In this document: one piece after another, positions 7,803-16,485 of the stretch
How positions within the stretch are numbered: the first letter of the stretch is position 1
How the letters are laid out: the number at the start of each line of letters is the position of its first letter
DNA from: Candidatus Didemnitutus sp.
GTDB lineage: Bacteria > Verrucomicrobiota > Verrucomicrobiia > Opitutales > Opitutaceae
Direction of reading: 5' to 3'
NCBI GenBank assembly: GCA_019634575.1
Contig: JAHCAY010000001.1
Coordinates: forward strand, 1,922,001-1,986,000
DNA: 64,000 nucleotides
The notes under the pieces: model-generated
Told to the model about the DNA's origin: nothing
The model's input: only the letters and a program-made list of their open reading frames with translations
The model's database searches: none
Translations under genes and position numbers: made by a program

Positions 7803-9449
7803 CTACTGGTTCAACGGCACGAAGCCCCACTGCGTCGCGGAAAACAATCCGCGATCGCTCAGCTTCAAGTCGGGGATCACCAGCAGCGCCATGAACGACA
7901 GCGTCATGAACGGCGCGTCGAGCTTCGAGCCGAGCATCTTCGCCGCGCGATCGAGCTCCGTGTAACGCCGCGCGACCCAGCGACCGTCGCGGTCCGACAT
8001 CAGCCCCGCGATCGGCAACGGCAGCACGCGCCCGCGCCCCGCGCGGTCGACCACACTCAGGCCACCGCGGTGCTTGATCACGGCATTGACCGCCCGCGCG
8101 AGCGCCGCGTCGTCCGCGCCGACCGCCACGATGTTATGCGAATCGTGCGCGACGGACGAGGCCAGCGCGCCCGTCTTCAGACCGAAACCGCGAATGAAGC
8201 CCACCGCCACCGGTGCGCGCGGCGCGTAGCGGTTCACGACGACGATCTTCAACAGATCGCGCTTCACGTCCGCCACGAACTCCCGTCCGCGCACCGCCGG
8301 CTCCTCGCGCAACTGGCGCGTGATGAGCTGGCCGTTGAGCGCCTCGATCACGTTCAATCTCGCGCCGCCCGTCGGGCGCGCGCCGAAATCCGCCGCCGCG
8401 CGCGGTTGGGCGTGGAACTGGTTCGGCGTCCTGGCGCGCAAGCGCTTCAGACGCGAACGCCCGTTCGCGGCGACGAGTTCGCCGTCGATGTAGGTGCGCT
8501 CCACGCGAAAGTTCTTCCAGCCATCCACGACGACGAAATCCGCCGGATCGCCCGCGCGCAGCAGGCCGACACGCATCCGGTAATGCTCCACCGGATTCAC
8601 ACTCGCCGCGCGGAGCACATCGAAACGATCTGCACCCGTCGCCAGCGCGCGGCGCACGTGCGCATCGAGGTGGTGTTGCACGAGCAGGTCAGGATGCAGG
8701 TCGTCACAGCACAGCATCACCCGCTCTGGTGCGGATTTCAGCAGCGGCGCGAGTGCGGCGAAGTTACGCGCCGCCGAGCCCTCGCGGATGAGAATCTTCA
8801 TGCCCGCCGCGAGCTTGTCCTGCGCCTCCTCGAGCGTGAAACACTCGTGGTCTGTCGACGGACCGGCCGCCGCGTAGGCGCGGGCCGGCTCGCCGCGCAG
8901 GCCGGGCGCGTGGCCGTCGACCGGTTTGTCGAGCTTCTGCGCCGCCGCGATCATCGCGCGCAACGACGGATCGCCGCCGAGCACGCCGGGAAAATTCATC
9001 ACTTCGGCGAGATAGTGCACATCGCGCCGCTTGAGCAGGCGCGCGACCGCCTTCGCATCGAGCGTGGCACCGGCGGTCTCGAACGTCGTCGCCGGCACGC
9101 ACGACGGCGCGCCGAAATGAAACTTGAGCGGCGTGCGCGCACCGTCGCGGATCATGTAATCGACCCCGCGTTCGCCGAGGACGTTGGCAATTTCGTGCGG
9201 GTCGGAAATCGTCGCCACCGTGCCGTGGGCGACGGCGAGCCGCGCGAATTCCGACGGCGGCAGCAGCGAACTCTCGATGTGGATGTGCGCATCGACGAAG
9301 CCCGGCATGATCAACCGCGTCTCGCGCACACGCGCGTCCTCGCGCACGGCGACCACGCGACCTTCGCTCCATTCGACGACGCCGGAAAAAATCCGGCGGG
9401 CATGCAGGTCGACGATTTGCCCGGCGAGGCGTTGAGGACGCGGCTTCAT
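7803..9449 (-). CDS. ade: Adenine deaminase
   Basis: Converts adenine to hypoxanthine and ammonia in purine salvage, in the cytoplasm. Seen: 548 residues with the amidohydrolase signature PGFVDAHIHIESSLLPP near the N-terminus, then ISDPHEIANVLG, the conserved GHAPGLRG block, STDHECFT, IREGSAARN and CCDDLHPDLL. A C-terminal domain contains SSVAHDSHNIVAVGADD, typical of bacterial adenine deaminases. The order and length match the family. The start ATG at 9449 is clear, since the protein opens shortly before the beta-sandwich part (DLHARRIFSG). It is monocistronic, convergent with the kinase gene and divergent from the ADOP permease. Nothing suggests inactivation. Confidence 0.93.
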   Translation of the reverse strand: MKPRPQRLAGQIVDLHARRIFSGVVEWSEGRVVAVREDARVRETRLIMPGFVDAHIHIESSLLPPSEFARLAVAHGTVATISDPHEIANVLGERGVDYMIRDGARTPLKFHFGAPSCVPATTFETAGATLDAKAVARLLKRRDVHYLAEVMNFPGVLGGDPSLRAMIAAAQKLDKPVDGHAPGLRGEPARAYAAAGPSTDHECFTLEEAQDKLAAGMKILIREGSAARNFAALAPLLKSAPERVMLCCDDLHPDLLVQHHLDAHVRRALATGADRFDVLRAASVNPVEHYRMRVGLLRAGDPADFVVVDGWKNFRVERTYIDGELVAANGRSRLKRLRARTPNQFHAQPRAAADFGARPTGGARLNVIEALNGQLITRQLREEPAVRGREFVADVKRDLLKIVVVNRYAPRAPVAVGFIRGFGLKTGALASSVAHDSHNIVAVGADDAALARAVNAVIKHRGGLSVVDRAGRGRVLPLPIAGLMSDRDGRWVARRYTELDRAAKMLGSKLDAPFMTLSFMALLVIPDLKLSDRGLFSATQWGFVPLNQ

Positions 9450-9572
9450 GCGGGACAGTCAGGCAACCATCGGTCGGCGGCGCAATGCCGGCCTCCGGGC
9501 GCGATTTGCTGTAACCGCGGGGCCGGTGGCGGGTTCTCTTGACGAGGCGACTCTACCCGCCGCCTGACCACC

Positions 9573-11981
9573 ATGCTCACCGACCTGCGTCTCGCCCTTC
9601 GTCAACTCGCCAAGTCACGCGGTTTCGCCTGCATCGCGATCCTTACGCTCGCCGTCGGCATAGGCGCCTCCACCGCGATGTTCAGCGCCTTGCGCGCGCT
9701 CGTGGTGCAGCCGTTCGATTACCCGGCGGCAGACCGCATCGTGCAAGTGTGGTCCGGCAACGGCTGGCCGCTTTCGCCGGCGGACTACCTCGATCTCGAG
9801 AAACAAAACCGCTGCTTCGAGCAGTTCGGCATCTACCAAAAGGAAAGCGTCAATCTCGGCGGCGAGACCGCGCAGGGCGTCCCCGGTGTGCGGCTCTCGC
9901 CCGGCGTGCTGCCGGCCTTCGGTGTCGCGCCCGCCCTCGGCCGCGGCATCACGGAGGAAGACTGCCGCCCCGGCTCCGCTCCGGTGGCGATCATCAGCCA
10001 TGCCCTGTGGCAACAGATGCTCGGCGGCGATGCGACCAAGGTCGGCCGCACCATCCGCCTGAATTCCACGGACGTGACCGTGATCGGCGTCATGCCGGCC
10101 TCGTTCGAATTCGCCTCGCCGTGGATGCGCACCGAGGACTGCCAGGTCTGGCTGCCGATGCGCCTCGGCGACGACGAGCGCAAGCAGCGCGACAGCCACT
10201 ATCTCTGCTCGGTCGCGCGCCTGAAACCCGGTGCCACCGTCGGCAGCGCCGACGCCGAGATCAAGGCCATCGGCAAGCAGCTCTCGGCGCTTTATCCCGA
10301 CAGCAACACCCACAAGAAATTCCTCGTGCGCTCCCTGCGCGAGGAAATGACCCGCGAACTCGGCGGCCGCGTCTGGCTGCTCTTCGCCTCCGTCGGCCTC
10401 GTGTTGCTCGTGGCCTGCGCCAACGTCGCTTCGATGCTGCTCGCCCGCAGCACGCAGCGGCAGGGCGAATTCGCCGTGCGCGTGGCGCTCGGCGCTCCGC
10501 GCAGCCGGCTCGTGCGGCTGACGCTGGCGGAGAGCGGACTGCTCGCGCTCTTCGGCATCGCCCTCGGGCTCGCCCTCGCTTGGGGCGGCGTCGAGGTGCT
10601 CCGCGCCATCGCGCCGGCCACGGCGGCGCGCAAAGCTGCCATCTCGCTCGATTGGCTCACGATCGCGTTCGCGGTCGGCACCGCCTTGTTCACGGCGCTG
10701 GGCGCAGGTCTGCCGCCGGCGCTCGCCGCGGCGCGCACCTCGATCAGCTCCATCCTGCGGCAGGACGCGCGCGGCGCGGGCGGCCCGGGGTCGCGCCACC
10801 TCATGTTGCGCGGATTGCTCGTCGGGCAGATCGCCGTGGCCTTCGTGCTCGCGAACGGCGCCGCGTTGTTCTCCGCCTCATATTTCAAAATCCTCGAACA
10901 GAACAAACTGCTCTCGACCGATCGCGTGCTGTCCGCGCGGCTCAGTTTCCGCGGCAAAGCCTACGAGGAAGACGCCGCCCAGGTGCGCGCGTGGGAGAAA
11001 CTCGCCGAGCGCCTCGGCGCCCTGCCGGGCGTGACCGCCGTCGGCCTCACCTCGAAGCTCCCGCTCGAGGGTGGCAGCAACACCAGCGCACTCGTCAACG
11101 ACGAGGTCTACGACCCGACCGTGCGCCGCCGCAACGTCGAGCGCTCGTCCATCACGCCGGGTTACTTCGAGGCCATGGGGCTCGCCTTCGTGCGCGGCCG
11201 CAACCTCACCTCCGCCGACGACATGACGAAGGACGGTCATCTCGGCGTCGTGGTGAACCGGGCCTTCGTCGACAAGGCCTGGCCGGACAAGGACCCGATC
11301 GGGCAAGTCTTCCGCGCCAACCAAGCCAAGGACCCGTGGTATACCGCCACCGTCGTCGGCGTGGTGGAAAACGTCCGCCAATGGGGCGCGACCGCCGAGG
11401 TGCAGCCGGAAATGTATACGACTCCGCCGCGGCACTGGGGCGACACCGTTTACGTGAACCTGCGCTCGTCGCAGCCGGCGTCGTTGCTCGCGCCGCTGCT
11501 GCGGAAAACCGTGGCCGAGATCGATCCCGAGCTGCCGGTCGAGGACGTCCGCACGCTCGACCAGGTCGTGCGCGAGGCCACCGCGGGCGAGCGTTCTGTG
11601 GCGGGCTTGGTGGATTTCTTCATGGCCGTCGCGCTCGGGCTCGTCGCCGTCGGACTCTACGGCACGCTCAGCTACATGGTGGCGCAACGCACGCGCGAGA
11701 TCGGCGTGCGGCTCGCGCTCGGGTCGCTCGGCGGCGGCATCCTCCGCCTCGTGCTCGTGCAAGGCTTGCGCTGGGTCGCGCTCGGGCTCGCGCTCGGCCT
11801 CGCCGGCACGCTCGCGCTGACAAGCGTGCTGAAGGGCCTCGTCTACGGCATGACCGGCATCAGCGTGACGCCTCTGCTGCTCGCCTCCGGCCTCGTGCTC
11901 GCGGCCGGCGTGGGCGCCATTCTGCTTCCCGCCTGGCGCGCCTCGCGGCTCGACCCGATGGAGGCGTTGCGCATCGACTGA
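9573..11981 (+). CDS. ADOP-family ABC transporter permease (MacB/FtsX-like)
   Basis: Seen: 802 residues. The N-terminus (DLRLALRQLAKSRGF, then LTLAVGIGASTAMFS) is the hallmark of the acidobacterial duplicated orphan permease group. A periplasmic MacB-type domain follows (FGIYQKESVNLGG to about 250), then an FtsX segment with three membrane spans. A second periplasmic domain (about 440-650) precedes a final FtsX block ending ILLPAWRASRLDPMEALRID. Known: ADOP proteins are two fused MacB-like permease halves usually lacking a nearby ATPase gene. Here too no ATPase, HlyD or TolC gene is adjacent. Inferred: an inner-membrane export or lipoprotein/peptide-handling permease whose ATPase is encoded elsewhere; the substrate is unknown. 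Confidence 0.88.
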   Translation: MLTDLRLALRQLAKSRGFACIAILTLAVGIGASTAMFSALRALVVQPFDYPAADRIVQVWSGNGWPLSPADYLDLEKQNRCFEQFGIYQKESVNLGGETAQGVPGVRLSPGVLPAFGVAPALGRGITEEDCRPGSAPVAIISHALWQQMLGGDATKVGRTIRLNSTDVTVIGVMPASFEFASPWMRTEDCQVWLPMRLGDDERKQRDSHYLCSVARLKPGATVGSADAEIKAIGKQLSALYPDSNTHKKFLVRSLREEMTRELGGRVWLLFASVGLVLLVACANVASMLLARSTQRQGEFAVRVALGAPRSRLVRLTLAESGLLALFGIALGLALAWGGVEVLRAIAPATAARKAAISLDWLTIAFAVGTALFTALGAGLPPALAAARTSISSILRQDARGAGGPGSRHLMLRGLLVGQIAVAFVLANGAALFSASYFKILEQNKLLSTDRVLSARLSFRGKAYEEDAAQVRAWEKLAERLGALPGVTAVGLTSKLPLEGGSNTSALVNDEVYDPTVRRRNVERSSITPGYFEAMGLAFVRGRNLTSADDMTKDGHLGVVVNRAFVDKAWPDKDPIGQVFRANQAKDPWYTATVVGVVENVRQWGATAEVQPEMYTTPPRHWGDTVYVNLRSSQPASLLAPLLRKTVAEIDPELPVEDVRTLDQVVREATAGERSVAGLVDFFMAVALGLVAVGLYGTLSYMVAQRTREIGVRLALGSLGGGILRLVLVQGLRWVALGLALGLAGTLALTSVLKGLVYGMTGISVTPLLLASGLVLAAGVGAILLPAWRASRLDPMEALRID

Positions 11982-12047
11982 TGCCGCGCCGGAGCGGCGC
12001 GAGAAATTCCCCTCGCAAAATCGCCGTTCCGCGTTTGGTTTGGCGCC

Positions 12048-12698
12048 ATGTCCGTTCACAACCTCACCCGCGAATACCAGCATCCCGTCACGCCTCGCTT
12101 GGATGACGAGGACGATGACCACGAGTGCGGCGCCGCCAGCAAGTCGCCGTCGCCGGTGGGCGCGCAAATCCAGCGGAAGTTCCTCGAACAGCGGAAGATC
12201 TTCCTCTGGGGCGCCGTCACCGACGAGTCGGCCAAGGACCTCACCGAGAAGCTTCTCTACCTCGAGGCCGTGGCTCCGGGCAAAGAGATCAATTTCTACA
12301 TCAACAGCCCGGGCGGCTCCATCACCGCCGGCATGGCCGTCTACGACACCATGCAACTCATCACCTCGCCCGTGAACATCATCGTCACCGGCATGGCCGC
12401 TTCGATGGGCTCGATCCTGCTCAGCGCCGCCAAGAAGGGCCGCCGCTACCTCTATCCCCACGCCCGCGTGCTCATCCACCAGCCGTTGATCTCCGGCCGC
12501 TTCATCGGCCCGGCGACGGACATCAACATCCAGGCGAAGGAAATGGAAAAAGTCCGCGTGGAGCTGAACCACATCCTCGCGGCCGCATCCGGCCAGCCGA
12601 TCGAGAAGATCAACAAGGACTCCGACCGCGATTTCTACCTCAACGCCGAGGAAGCCATCGCCTACGGCCTCGCCGACAAGATCGTCGACAAGGTCTGA
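12048..12698 (+). CDS. clpP: ATP-dependent Clp protease proteolytic subunit
   Basis: Serine peptidase that forms the barrel-shaped proteolytic core used by ClpX or ClpA/C. Seen: 216 residues. The catalytic triad is present with the exact family spacing: Ser119 in GMAASMGS, His144 in LIHQP and Asp193 in DSDRD (25 and 74 residues apart, as in Escherichia coli ClpP). NSPGGSITAGMAVYDTM and the C-terminal AEEAIAYGLADKI are also conserved. The first 35 or so residues, with an acidic DDEDDD run, are longer than the mature protein and may be a propeptide or a lineage-specific extension. No clpX or tig gene is adjacent, so this may be one of several ClpP paralogues. An intrinsic terminator follows. 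Confidence 0.95.
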   Translation: MSVHNLTREYQHPVTPRLDDEDDDHECGAASKSPSPVGAQIQRKFLEQRKIFLWGAVTDESAKDLTEKLLYLEAVAPGKEINFYINSPGGSITAGMAVYDTMQLITSPVNIIVTGMAASMGSILLSAAKKGRRYLYPHARVLIHQPLISGRFIGPATDINIQAKEMEKVRVELNHILAAASGQPIEKINKDSDRDFYLNAEEAIAYGLADKIVDKV

Positions 12699-12743
12699 GC
12701 ACCCCGCATTGGAAACCAGCCGGCCCGCGCCGGAAAAATTTCA

Positions 12744-12768
12744 GCCCGCCAGCGATGGCGGGCTTTTT
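12744..12768 (+). terminator. Intrinsic terminator after clpP
   Basis: Perfect 8-bp stem GCCCGCCA / TGGCGGGC with a GCGA tetraloop, followed by TTTTT. It lies 46 bases after the clpP stop. Confidence 0.93.
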
Positions 12769-12866
12769 CGTGGCGGGAGGCGCGCGAATTCCGGCGTCGG
12801 CCCCGACAGAGGAGACCCTCGCTTCCGGTCAGACGGTCCACAACCGCCGCGACAGCTGGAGCCGAT

Positions 12867-14516
12867 TCACTTCGGCGCAGTGGGTGCCGCGGCCGGCAGC
12901 AAGCCGGCGGCGCGCCGGGCGAATTCCAGCGAGCGCGTCATGTCCCCCGCCGCATCCGCCACGCGCCGCGCCTCCTGCAATGCGCGCAGCTGGGCATCGG
13001 GCGTCGGGGCGTTTGAGCGCACCAGCAGCTCGAAAAACGGCAGCGCTTCGCGGGCCGTGCCGTGCGCCGCGACGAGTTCGGCCGCCAGTTTCACCAGCGG
13101 CCACTCGCCGGAGGAAGCGGGCGGCAAATTCGGCATGAAGGCGAGCACCGCGACCGCCGCCGCCGGGCGGTTGTGCGCGATCTCGTAGCGCGCCGCCGCC
13201 AGCGCCAGCGGCACGCTCGGCTGCTCGCGCATGCCGCGTGCGAGCAGCTCGCGCGCCTCGTCGTCGAGCCCGAGCCGGTCGAGCACGATGACTTTCCGGG
13301 CGATGGCGTAGCCGGCGAGCGTGTGCGGCACGTTCGCGAGATTCCGCACCTGCTCGTCGAGCCCGACCTTGAACGGGCGATAAAGCGGATCTCCGAGGAT
13401 GATCGTCTGCCAGCTCAGGGCCGGCGTGGCGAACCACGCCGCGTCGCCCAGCGTCTTGCCCCGCGCGAGTTCGGCCAGCAACAGCTGCGGCCGGATGGTG
13501 AACTCGAGGTAGGGCTCGAACACGTTGCCGAATGTCGCCGTGACGCCGTGCGCCAGCAGCGGGCCGCACCAATAGTCGGTCGTCGTGCGCAGCGACGCCG
13601 CGGACACGCTGTGGATGTGCAGCGCGATCGCACCGGGCGGGAACCGGAAGTCCGGCCGCGCGAACGGCCCGTTCACCGTCATCGCATACCAGCCGAAATA
13701 CAGCACGGGCGCGTCGAAGCGGTCCGTCACGTCGAACATGCCGCTCCCGCTCTGCACGTCGCCAGGGAAACCGAGATTCACCAACTGGTCGCGTGTCGCC
13801 TCGAGCCAGCGGTCGCCATTGGCGTGCGGCCCGCCGAGATCCACGTAGTAGCGGCCGAGCAAGCCCTGCTGCTCCGCCTCGAGCGCGGAGGTCACGAGGT
13901 TGCGCGCCGCGCTGTCGCTCGGGCCGTCGAGGCGCGCGGTCTTCACCACGAGTTCGGCACTGATTTCCGAGGCGCGCTGCGCACCGAAAAGCGGGTTCTG
14001 CAACGGGCCGAGGTTCGGTGGATTGTTCTGCGCGATCAGCGCGAGCTCGGAATCGACGGCGGCGCCGGTGGTGCGGAATTCCTTCTGCAGGCGCGAGGCC
14101 ATGCGTTCGTCGAACGTCGTCGGGTCGTTGTCGATGCGCAGCGGCGTGCCGCGACAGAGGACGAGATAGGCGAGCTTGTGTCCGGTGAGGGCCGCGCGGC
14201 GGCGTCCGAGCGCGTCGAGTTTTTCCGACAAGTAACCCTCGAGCCAGTTGCGGCGCAGCAATTCGTCCTGCAACGGCTGCCAGATGAAATCCACGAACGT
14301 CCGCCACGTGATCGTCTCTTCCGCCGGCATCGGCAGGGCGATGAGGTTGGCGGCGGGAATGCCGCGCTTCGCCGCATAGAATTCGCCGAGCGCGACCGAC
14401 TCCGGCTGGCGCGCATTCACGAGCACTACGGTGCGCGCGGCGAGATCGTCGGCCGCCGCATGCGCCACCGTAGCGAGCAAAACGAGCAGGCCCAGCGTGC
14501 GCAGCAGGGAATTCAT
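12867..14516 (-). CDS. TIGR03790-like exported protein
   Basis: Seen: 549 residues from ATG 14516. The upstream open frame overlaps crcB in another frame and is rejected. A signal peptide (MNSLLRTLGLLVLLATVAHA) is followed by a conserved block (VVLVNARQPESVALGEFYAA, RGIPAANLIALP) and later LILGDPLYRPF-like text, the pattern of the TIGR03790 family of unknown function. The C-terminal 170 residues are helical and Ala-rich, possibly TPR-like. Its ATG overlaps the crcB stop (ATGA), so translation is probably coupled. Known: the family is found in Acidobacteria, Verrucomicrobia and Planctomycetes without a proven role. Inferred: periplasmic or extracytoplasmic. I assign no enzymatic function. Confidence 0.72.
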   Translation of the reverse strand: MNSLLRTLGLLVLLATVAHAAADDLAARTVVLVNARQPESVALGEFYAAKRGIPAANLIALPMPAEETITWRTFVDFIWQPLQDELLRRNWLEGYLSEKLDALGRRRAALTGHKLAYLVLCRGTPLRIDNDPTTFDERMASRLQKEFRTTGAAVDSELALIAQNNPPNLGPLQNPLFGAQRASEISAELVVKTARLDGPSDSAARNLVTSALEAEQQGLLGRYYVDLGGPHANGDRWLEATRDQLVNLGFPGDVQSGSGMFDVTDRFDAPVLYFGWYAMTVNGPFARPDFRFPPGAIALHIHSVSAASLRTTTDYWCGPLLAHGVTATFGNVFEPYLEFTIRPQLLLAELARGKTLGDAAWFATPALSWQTIILGDPLYRPFKVGLDEQVRNLANVPHTLAGYAIARKVIVLDRLGLDDEARELLARGMREQPSVPLALAAARYEIAHNRPAAAVAVLAFMPNLPPASSGEWPLVKLAAELVAAHGTAREALPFFELLVRSNAPTPDAQLRALQEARRVADAAGDMTRSLEFARRAAGLLPAAAPTAPK

Positions 14517-14884
14517 GCCCGGCCGAATCGAAACCCGAGCCACACCGCGAGCAGGCAGAGCGCGAGCGACAGCGTGACATTCAGCACCGCCGCCGCCCAT
14601 TGGCCGCGGAGCATCTGGTCGAGCGTCTGCCAGCTGAACGTCGAGAAGGTCGTGAACCCGCCGCAAAATCCGATCACCAGCGCGCTCTGCACGCGCGCCG
14701 CGGCGTCGGGCTCGAGCGAGCCGAGCCGGGCCATCAGCCAGCCAATCAGCAGCGAGCCGGCAGCGTTGATCAGGAGCGTGCCCCAAGGAAAACGCGCGCC
14801 GGAGAACGCATGTCCGGCCAGAGCGCGGAGCACCGAACCGAGCGCGCCGCCGAGGCCAATCCAGAGCAGCGCGCCGGCGTTCAT
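14513..14884 (-). CDS. crcB: Fluoride channel CrcB/Fluc
   Basis: Exports fluoride as a small dual-topology membrane channel. Seen: 123 residues from ATG 14884, four hydrophobic segments, and the family motifs GGALGSVLRAL near the N-terminus, FPWGTLLINAAGSLLIG and GFCGGFTTFSTFSWQ. The Asn in the second motif and the Phe/Thr-rich GGFTTFSTF block line the pore in characterised members. Length matches the family (about 125). Its ATG overlaps the stop of the S1/P1 nuclease-like gene and its stop overlaps the ATG of the TIGR03790-like gene, so it is the middle gene of a three-gene operon. No fluoride riboswitch (its conserved core was looked for) is visible upstream of the operon. Confidence 0.92.
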   Translation of the reverse strand: MNAGALLWIGLGGALGSVLRALAGHAFSGARFPWGTLLINAAGSLLIGWLMARLGSLEPDAAARVQSALVIGFCGGFTTFSTFSWQTLDQMLRGQWAAAVLNVTLSLALCLLAVWLGFRFGRA

Positions 14885-15945
14885 GGAGTCTTCGGGGTCG
14901 GAGCCGCAGCGTTGGCCGCCGCGACCTGGCGACGAACCAGTTGCTCGCGGAGGTAACTGTCGAGCGGCGCGGATTTCCATGCCGTAACCCAGAGGCGGGC
15001 GAGCATGTCGGCGCCGGTCAGCAGCTGGCCTTCGAAAAAGGCGCGCCCCTCAGGCGTCACGGGCAGCTCGGGACCGTTGCCGAGCAGCTTGGCTTTCTCG
15101 AGTTGGTAGAGCGGTTCGACCTTGGCGTGTTGCGCAACGACGTAGTCCACCGCGGCAACGAACACCGGATCGCGTCCGTCCGCGCGCGCCGGCAGCGGCA
15201 TCGGCTCGGCAACGGCCACGCGCGCCTTGAGCGCCGCGGCCTTGAGGCCGGCCTTGGCGATGAAACCGCCGTCGCACCACGAGTGGATGCGCGGAGAAGT
15301 GGTGTAGCCGTGCGGGTTGGCACCGACCCAGCCGTTGTGATGCACCGTCGTGTGCAGCGGCTGCGCGCAGTCCGCCGTGCCGTGCGCGAGCAAGCCCATC
15401 GCATAGAGCACGTCGGCCTGCGCATTCGCGATCTCGGACGGCGTGCCGCCGACTTCCTGATAGGCCTTCAGATAGCCGAAGGCGGAGCGGAGCTTGTGGA
15501 AATTCTCGGCGATCGCCCACGGCGCGAAGCCGGGCCACTCGTTGGTGTGGCCGCTGTTCTTCTCCGGATCGATGACCGGAAACTTGTCCGCGTGCGCCGC
15601 GCGGCCGGCCGCAAACGCCACCGCGAAGTCGAGCCGGTAGGAAGGCAGTTCCTTCAGGTCGAGGCCGGCATCGGGCACCTGCTCAAGGTCGAAGAAGTGA
15701 TCGGTCCAGCTGCCGCCGACCTGCTTGAGCGCGGGGTCGACGTTGCGCCAACGGTCGGGGACGTTCGCCATGTGCAGGATGCGGTCGGTCGCGGCGGCAT
15801 CGCGGGCGAAGGCCGGAAAATCCGCCGGCAGGGAATCGAGCGCGAGCTGAGCAACGATACGGTGACCTTCGTAATCCCACGCCTGCGCGAGGGAGGCTGC
15901 GCACAGCGCGCCAGCCACAAGGACGAGACGGACAGGTGACAACAT
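14881..15945 (-). CDS. Secreted S1/P1-like nuclease or zinc phospholipase C-type hydrolase
   Basis: Seen: 354 residues from ATG 15945. The signal peptide ends AQA and the mature chain begins WDYEGHRIVAQLA. A free N-terminal Trp that ligates zinc, followed by a His a few residues on, is the diagnostic feature of the S1/P1 nuclease and zinc-phospholipase C superfamily. Further ligand candidates are present in order: the D in NVPDRWRN, SWTDHFFD, LLAHGTADCAQPLH and HSWCDGG. Known: members use three zinc ions to cut single-stranded nucleic acids, 3'-nucleotides or phospholipids. Inferred: an exported phosphodiesterase, perhaps for phosphorus or nucleotide scavenging. It is first in an overlapping operon with crcB and the TIGR03790-like gene. 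Confidence 0.8.
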   Translation of the reverse strand: MLSPVRLVLVAGALCAASLAQAWDYEGHRIVAQLALDSLPADFPAFARDAAATDRILHMANVPDRWRNVDPALKQVGGSWTDHFFDLEQVPDAGLDLKELPSYRLDFAVAFAAGRAAHADKFPVIDPEKNSGHTNEWPGFAPWAIAENFHKLRSAFGYLKAYQEVGGTPSEIANAQADVLYAMGLLAHGTADCAQPLHTTVHHNGWVGANPHGYTTSPRIHSWCDGGFIAKAGLKAAALKARVAVAEPMPLPARADGRDPVFVAAVDYVVAQHAKVEPLYQLEKAKLLGNGPELPVTPEGRAFFEGQLLTGADMLARLWVTAWKSAPLDSYLREQLVRRQVAAANAAAPTPKTP

Positions 15946-15995
15946 GCGGTGAGTTTCAGGACGCCCCACCGCGCTTGGCCAGCCTCTATTTCCTG

Positions 15996-16013
15996 GCCGC
16001 GGTGCACCGCGGC
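15996..16013. repeat. 18-bp perfect palindrome in a divergent promoter region
   Basis: GCCGCGGTG followed by its exact reverse complement, centred between the divergent nuclease operon (start 15945) and the small membrane protein gene (start 16107). It could be an operator for either gene. High GC makes a chance palindrome more likely, so confidence is low. Confidence 0.4.
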
Positions 16014-16106
16014 GCGGGTCGCCACGACCCACTTCGCGGCCCTTGCGCTGTCCGATTTGCGCCGCGCGGCCTAAGAATCGTTCCGGCGATCCGTCGTCGT
16101 TCTGAT

Positions 16107-16463
16107 ATGAGAACTTTAGCGTTGGTCTGCCTGTGGCTGATCACGGGCGTCGTGGGAGCCGCCCTCTTCGAGTGGTTGACCGCTGATCGATCGGCATGGA
16201 CGGCCGAGAGCGAGCTCGGCGCATTCCGTGACCACGTGCAGGCCGAGATGGGAAAGCGCCAGCTGATCCCGGTGTCCCCGACAGCCTATGTCGTGTCAAT
16301 GGTGCCGCCCCAAATGCTGCCGGGCGAGCGCAACCAGCTCACCGCGCTAGAACAACGACATGAGACGTTTCGATTTCGCCGCGAGCTGGCCCGGTGGATC
16401 TTCACACGCGGTCTCTGCGTCGGCCTCGCGTTCGCGGCAATTTCCGCGTTGGCGAAAAGGTAG
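16107..16463 (+). CDS. Small membrane protein of unknown function
   Basis: Seen: 118 residues from ATG 16107. The longer open frame back to 15936 overlaps the start of the divergent nuclease gene and is not protein-like. There are two hydrophobic segments: residues 2-22 (RTLALVCLWLITGVVGAALF) and near the C-terminus (GLCVGLAFAAISAL). Between them is a charged region rich in Glu and Arg with LPGERNQLTALEQRHETFRF. I do not recognise a family. The topology suggests both termini on the same side of the inner membrane, with the middle part exposed. It is convergent with the amidase gene downstream, 22 bases away. Confidence 0.6.
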   Translation: MRTLALVCLWLITGVVGAALFEWLTADRSAWTAESELGAFRDHVQAEMGKRQLIPVSPTAYVVSMVPPQMLPGERNQLTALEQRHETFRFRRELARWIFTRGLCVGLAFAAISALAKR

Positions 16464-16485
16464 TCGTTCGCCGTCCGCGCGGGCG

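Noticed and set aside
15946..16106. Fluoride riboswitch before the crcB operon
   Set aside because: The conserved crcB-motif core was not found; only a GC palindrome is present.
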